The notes beneath the pieces were generated by a model. That model was not told where the DNA came from and did no database searches. It saw only the letters and a list, made by a program, of their open reading frames with translations. Positions 5,952 to 9,514 of a stretch of 9,514 nt of DNA are shown here, in pieces (positions within the stretch are counted from its first letter, which is position 1; each line of letters starts with the position of its first letter). The DNA comes from Pseudomonadota bacterium (GTDB taxonomy: Bacteria > CALINM01). A program made the translations under genes and the position numbers. The DNA is taken from the NCBI GenBank assembly GCA_026415985.1, contig JAOAGA010000063.1, positions 1-9,514 on the forward strand, in the 5' to 3' direction.

Positions 5952-8828
5952 ATGAAAAAAAGTTTTTTAATACCTTTTTTTTTATTTTTTTTAATCCTGA
6001 CAACAGATCTTTATTCCTTCAAGATAGTTGACCCTAAAGATGAGTTCAACTTTATTGAGACAGAAAACTTCAGGTTTTACTACCCCCTTAGACTAAAAGA
6101 AAAGGCCTTTTACATAGCTAACTTTGCCGAACCGCTATCAAAAGAGATTAACAAAAGACTAAAACTTAAAACCTATGAAAAAACTCATATCGTTTTACTT
6201 GACTACAGCGATAATATGGATGGATTATCTACCAATCTCCCCTATAACAGAGTATATCTTAACATAGTCCCGCCGGATTTACTTTCTACAGTAGGAGAGT
6301 TTGATAACTATCTGATTAATCTTTTCATCCACGAATACTTGCACATACTTGTGATGGATTCTCAAAAAGGTTATTCTGAAGTAACAAGAAAGATCTTTGG
6401 AAAACCTGTCATACCTTTCGAAAACCCCTCTGCCTTTCCTTTTTTCCTGATAACTGCACCACCCAATGTTTTTCTTCCAAAATGGTTTCAGGAAGGTTTT
6501 TCAACTTTCGGAGAAGGCTATTTTACCGGTAAGGGCAGGGGAAACTTTACCCTCTTAGAGTCCTATTTTAGAGACTCTATAGAAAAAAATGATATCTTAA
6601 GGATAGATGAGATAAATGGTGATATTGGAAGATATCCCTATGGTCATGCTCCCTACTGGTGGGGTCAGAAGATCTTTGATTACCTGGAAAGCAGGTATGG
6701 TATTGAAAAAATCGGAGAACTTATAGAGGATCATTCTGCCAGGTTCCCCTATTTTATAAATGACCTGGCTACCCGTAAATTCAATCAGGATTATGAAAAC
6801 ATTTATTTAAATGCCCTTAGGTTTGAGATTGCAAGACAGAAAAAAAATATTGATACCCTAAAAAGATCAGATCTTACACCCTTTGAGAAAATTAATTACC
6901 CCTATGAAAGTATTAACTCATTCGCTTTCTCTTCCGATGGTTTGTTTATCGCCCTTGATGTATATGACCCCCACTCTGGCAACAGACTCGTTATATACAA
7001 TACAGATAACAACGAAAAGATTTTTGATATAAGAAAATTACCTTCCTGCGGAAGCCTGGCCTTTTCAAAAGACAACAAAAAGCTATATTTCACACAGCTC
7101 TTATTTAAAGATATCTCAAAAAGTGAGCAGGACATCTTCGAACTAAACTTAGAAAATAAAAAAACAAAAAAACTAACAAATAACCTTCGTGTTAAAGACC
7201 TTTCCTACGATGATGCCGATGACTCACTTATCGGGATAAAACGAGACGGCATAATTGAAAACATTGTTATTATTGACAAAAATCTTAATGTTAAAAAACT
7301 TACCGATTTTAAAGAAAGTTACCACCTTTCAGCTCCAAAGATTTCAAAGGATGGAGAATCTATAGTTTTTACAAGAAAAGATCTGTCAGGAACCTATCAT
7401 CTCTCTGTTCTGAACAAAAAAAGTAATGAGATTAAAGATATTATAAGTAGCCCTGATTTGATATATTACCCTTTTTTCTCAAGAGACAATAAAAAGATCT
7501 ATTTTATAACAGATAAAACAGGGGTCTTTAATTTAGCTGAGGTTGAGATTGATACAAAGAGTGTAAGAATTTTAACAAACCACTTCAACGGTATCTTAAG
7601 ACCCGCTCAAAAAGATAGCTACTTATATTTTATCTATCCAACTTCTAATGGCTTCTCTTTAGGAAGTATCAGTAATACAAATCTCTCCCCCCAAACCCCA
7701 CCTGCTATAACAAAACTTGCCTATCAGGGTAAGTTAGAGTTAGAAAAGACAGAAAATAATTTCACGGAACAAAAATACTCTCCCATTGAGTCAATGATAC
7801 CAAAATTTTTCCTGCCAAACCTGTTTGTAGATCAGGAAGGTTCAGTATTAGGAGCCTTTACCGCCAATCAGGATGTTTTAGGTAAACACACCTACTATTT
7901 AGAACTCGATTACGGACTCCAAAGCAATGAGCTTTATTATAAGATCTCCTATGTCAATGAAGACTTTGCACCTTCTTTTAAAATACTTAGTTATTCACAG
8001 CCTGTTTTATATTACAAATTCTATAGAATAGCCGATTTCTGGGAGAGGGAAACAGTTTTAGACCTTTCAGCATCCTTTAAACTTCCCCTGCCCCGAACAC
8101 CCAAACTTAAGGCAGGCTTAAGATTTGAAGATAAAAACTCCCTGTCTCTTCTTCATAATAACACCTTTTATGGCATACCCGTTTTTGAGGGAGAAAAAAA
8201 CTATTTCTATCTTTCCCTTATTTATGGGAGATTCAGAGAATCACCCCTCTCTTTGGGATTAGAATCGGGCTATGAGATAGAACTGACCTATAATAAATAT
8301 CTGCCATCTTTTGCCTCTGATATAAAGGGCTATGAGATTCTTCTCTCATTGGCAAAATATTTTCAGATTGGTGAAATAAGTAAACACAGAACTCTTTTCG
8401 TCAACTATAAGTTAGGCATCTCAGAAGAGACTAAAACTGCCCAAAACGCCTTTTCTCTTGGTGGAATACCTTCCCTTACTAATCCATTTTATTTAAGAGG
8501 TTATCCCCAAAATTTCCAAACAGGCCAGTATATATCAACAATATCTTTAGAGTATAAATACCCCCTTTCTTATATTTTCAAAGGTCCGGGTACAAAACCA
8601 ATCTTTCTTGAAAAACTTTATAATGTAATTTTTATTGATGCAGGAAGTATATGGGATGATAAAAACAGCTTCAGGCTAAATGATGTAAGAAACGCCATAG
8701 GAACAGAGTTAAGAGCAGACATTACCTTAGGCTACTGGGCAAAGATAACTCCCATTCTTGGGATTGCTAAGGGATTAAACAAAGATGGGGCAACTCAGAT
8801 ATACTTTAATATTACATCAAACTTTTAG
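5952..8828 (+). CDS. Secreted zinc metalloprotease - TolB/PD40-like propeller - Omp85-like outer-membrane barrel protein
   Basis: A 958-residue, three-part protein. Residues 1-22 form a Sec signal peptide (two Lys, a Phe/Leu-rich core, likely cleavage near YS-F; no lipobox Cys). Residues about 30-300 form a peptidase-MA-like gluzincin domain: HEYLH at 127-131 (H127, E128, H131) and W178-F-Q-E181-G, where E181 is the likely third zinc ligand. Residues about 318-575 hold five or so propeller blades of the PD40/TolB type, with repeated FSxDxxxxxF-like units at about 325, 370, 464 and 509. Residues about 620-958 look like an outer-membrane beta-barrel: alternating aromatic strands, LRGY at 848-851 matching the Omp85 loop-6 (V/I)RG(F/Y) motif, and a terminal Phe. 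No POTRA domains are evident. Proteins of this layout are often annotated TolB-like or BamA/TamA-like; their function is not established to my knowledge. The ATG is chosen for the signal peptide, although no Shine-Dalgarno sequence precedes it. panE follows after 9 bases. Confidence 0.82.
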   Translation: MKKSFLIPFFLFFLILTTDLYSFKIVDPKDEFNFIETENFRFYYPLRLKEKAFYIANFAEPLSKEINKRLKLKTYEKTHIVLLDYSDNMDGLSTNLPYNRVYLNIVPPDLLSTVGEFDNYLINLFIHEYLHILVMDSQKGYSEVTRKIFGKPVIPFENPSAFPFFLITAPPNVFLPKWFQEGFSTFGEGYFTGKGRGNFTLLESYFRDSIEKNDILRIDEINGDIGRYPYGHAPYWWGQKIFDYLESRYGIEKIGELIEDHSARFPYFINDLATRKFNQDYENIYLNALRFEIARQKKNIDTLKRSDLTPFEKINYPYESINSFAFSSDGLFIALDVYDPHSGNRLVIYNTDNNEKIFDIRKLPSCGSLAFSKDNKKLYFTQLLFKDISKSEQDIFELNLENKKTKKLTNNLRVKDLSYDDADDSLIGIKRDGIIENIVIIDKNLNVKKLTDFKESYHLSAPKISKDGESIVFTRKDLSGTYHLSVLNKKSNEIKDIISSPDLIYYPFFSRDNKKIYFITDKTGVFNLAEVEIDTKSVRILTNHFNGILRPAQKDSYLYFIYPTSNGFSLGSISNTNLSPQTPPAITKLAYQGKLELEKTENNFTEQKYSPIESMIPKFFLPNLFVDQEGSVLGAFTANQDVLGKHTYYLELDYGLQSNELYYKISYVNEDFAPSFKILSYSQPVLYYKFYRIADFWERETVLDLSASFKLPLPRTPKLKAGLRFEDKNSLSLLHNNTFYGIPVFEGEKNYFYLSLIYGRFRESPLSLGLESGYEIELTYNKYLPSFASDIKGYEILLSLAKYFQIGEISKHRTLFVNYKLGISEETKTAQNAFSLGGIPSLTNPFYLRGYPQNFQTGQYISTISLEYKYPLSYIFKGPGTKPIFLEKLYNVIFIDAGSIWDDKNSFRLNDVRNAIGTELRADITLGYWAKITPILGIAKGLNKDGATQIYFNITSNF

Positions 8829-8837
8829 GATGGAGAT

Positions 8838-9514
8838 ATGAACATACTTGTTGTAGGATTAGGTGCAATCGGAACCGTTTTTTCCGTATTTTTAAAGTCT
8901 TCAGGACATAATGTTTACGGTTTGACCAAAAGAAAGTATTTAGAAGAGTTAGAAAAGGAGTTATCGGTAACAGGGATATTCGGCGAGAGAAAGGCAATGC
9001 TTGATAAGGTTTCCGATGACCCTGATAACTTAAAGGACATCCCCTTTGATTTAATTATCATTACCGTAAAATCCTTTGATACAGAAAAGGCTGTAAATGA
9101 TATAAAAGGGCTTGTCTCTGAAAAGACATTGGTATTGTCAGCCCAGAATGGTTATGGAAATTATGAGACAGCGGGTAATATACTGGGATTTCACAGAGTT
9201 ATTCTTGGCAGGGTTATTTTTGGGTCACGTCTGATAAAAACAGGCTTTGCAGAGGTCACGGTAATAGCAGATGCGGTAAGAATAGGAAACCCCCATCAAT
9301 TAATAAATGAAAAAATAATAAAAGATATTGCAGAGACCATTGATAAATCAGGCATACCTACCAAGTATGCCGATGATGTTTATGAGATTCTTTGGGATAA
9401 GATCCTTTATAACTCTGCACTAAACCCTTTAGGGGCCATACTCAGATGCAATTACGGACAACTGGCTGAAAACGAAAACACGAGAACGATAATGAACAAA
9501 ATAATAGAAGAAAT
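8838..9514 (+). CDS. panE: 2-dehydropantoate 2-reductase (ketopantoate reductase) family (partial, 3' end outside window)
   Basis: The first 225 residues of an expected 300 or so are present. The N-terminus has the NADP-binding GLGAIG (7-12). Conserved PanE positions follow: TVKSF with K78, SAQNG with N104, and the helical signature WDKILYNSALNPLGAIL (186-202) with K188 as the likely catalytic lysine and N192 and N196. The enzyme reduces ketopantoate to pantoate with NADPH in the pantothenate/coenzyme A pathway, in the cytoplasm. Other 2-oxoacid reductases share this fold, so the substrate is not certain, and the later conserved Ser and Glu lie outside the window. The ATG is 9 bases after the stop of the metalloprotease-barrel gene, and AGGA (8827-8830), overlapping that stop, is 7 bases upstream, so the two genes are probably co-transcribed. 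A second GGAG at 8832-8835 is too close to the ATG to serve. Confidence 0.88.
   Translation, partial: MNILVVGLGAIGTVFSVFLKSSGHNVYGLTKRKYLEELEKELSVTGIFGERKAMLDKVSDDPDNLKDIPFDLIIITVKSFDTEKAVNDIKGLVSEKTLVLSAQNGYGNYETAGNILGFHRVILGRVIFGSRLIKTGFAEVTVIADAVRIGNPHQLINEKIIKDIAETIDKSGIPTKYADDVYEILWDKILYNSALNPLGAILRCNYGQLAENENTRTIMNKIIEE

Noticed and set aside
8812-8997. 61-residue reading frame on the minus strand across the start of panE
   Set aside because: It is antisense to the well-supported PanE N-terminus with its GLGAIG motif and has no recognisable domain or good start context.

Overview
The window is AT-rich and densely coded, with no gap longer than about 100 bases. It reads as ordinary chromosome of a Gram-negative bacterium: one gene encodes a secreted protein ending in an Omp85-type outer-membrane beta-barrel. 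Arginine is mostly AGA/AGG, ATA is common for isoleucine, and GTG and TTG start codons occur. This gene content would suit Deferribacteres or a similar deep-branching Gram-negative lineage, but that is a guess. I see no rRNA, tRNA, CRISPR array, insertion sequence or phage gene.

Region 1 (about 1-4477, minus strand) is a tight five-gene block, read nadK -> recN -> short-form argA-like acetyltransferase -> pmbA/tldE -> NAD(P)-dependent malic enzyme with an N-terminal ACT domain (cut by the window edge). Genes overlap by 1 and 8 bases or are separated by about 30 bases, so it looks like one operon with translational coupling. Its themes are NADP supply (NAD kinase, malic enzyme), DNA repair (RecN), arginine biosynthesis and peptide processing (TldE).

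Region 2 (4478-5878) starts with a divergent intergenic stretch containing a promoter and an IscR-like operator candidate. It drives an Rrf2-family regulator with three cysteines placed as in Fe-S-binding IscR. This gene converges on, and overlaps by 8 bases, a minus-strand 3-hydroxyisobutyrate-dehydrogenase-family reductase whose NRT motif suggests NADPH use.

Region 3 (5879-9514, plus strand) holds the most unusual gene: a 958-residue protein with a signal peptide, a gluzincin-type zinc metalloprotease domain (HEYLH plus a downstream Glu), a TolB/PD40-like beta-propeller and a C-terminal Omp85-like barrel with an LRGY motif. It is followed after 9 bases by a ketopantoate-reductase-family gene (panE), truncated by the window end. 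The protease-propeller-barrel protein is the best candidate for an incompletely described system. The other genes are recognisable housekeeping families.
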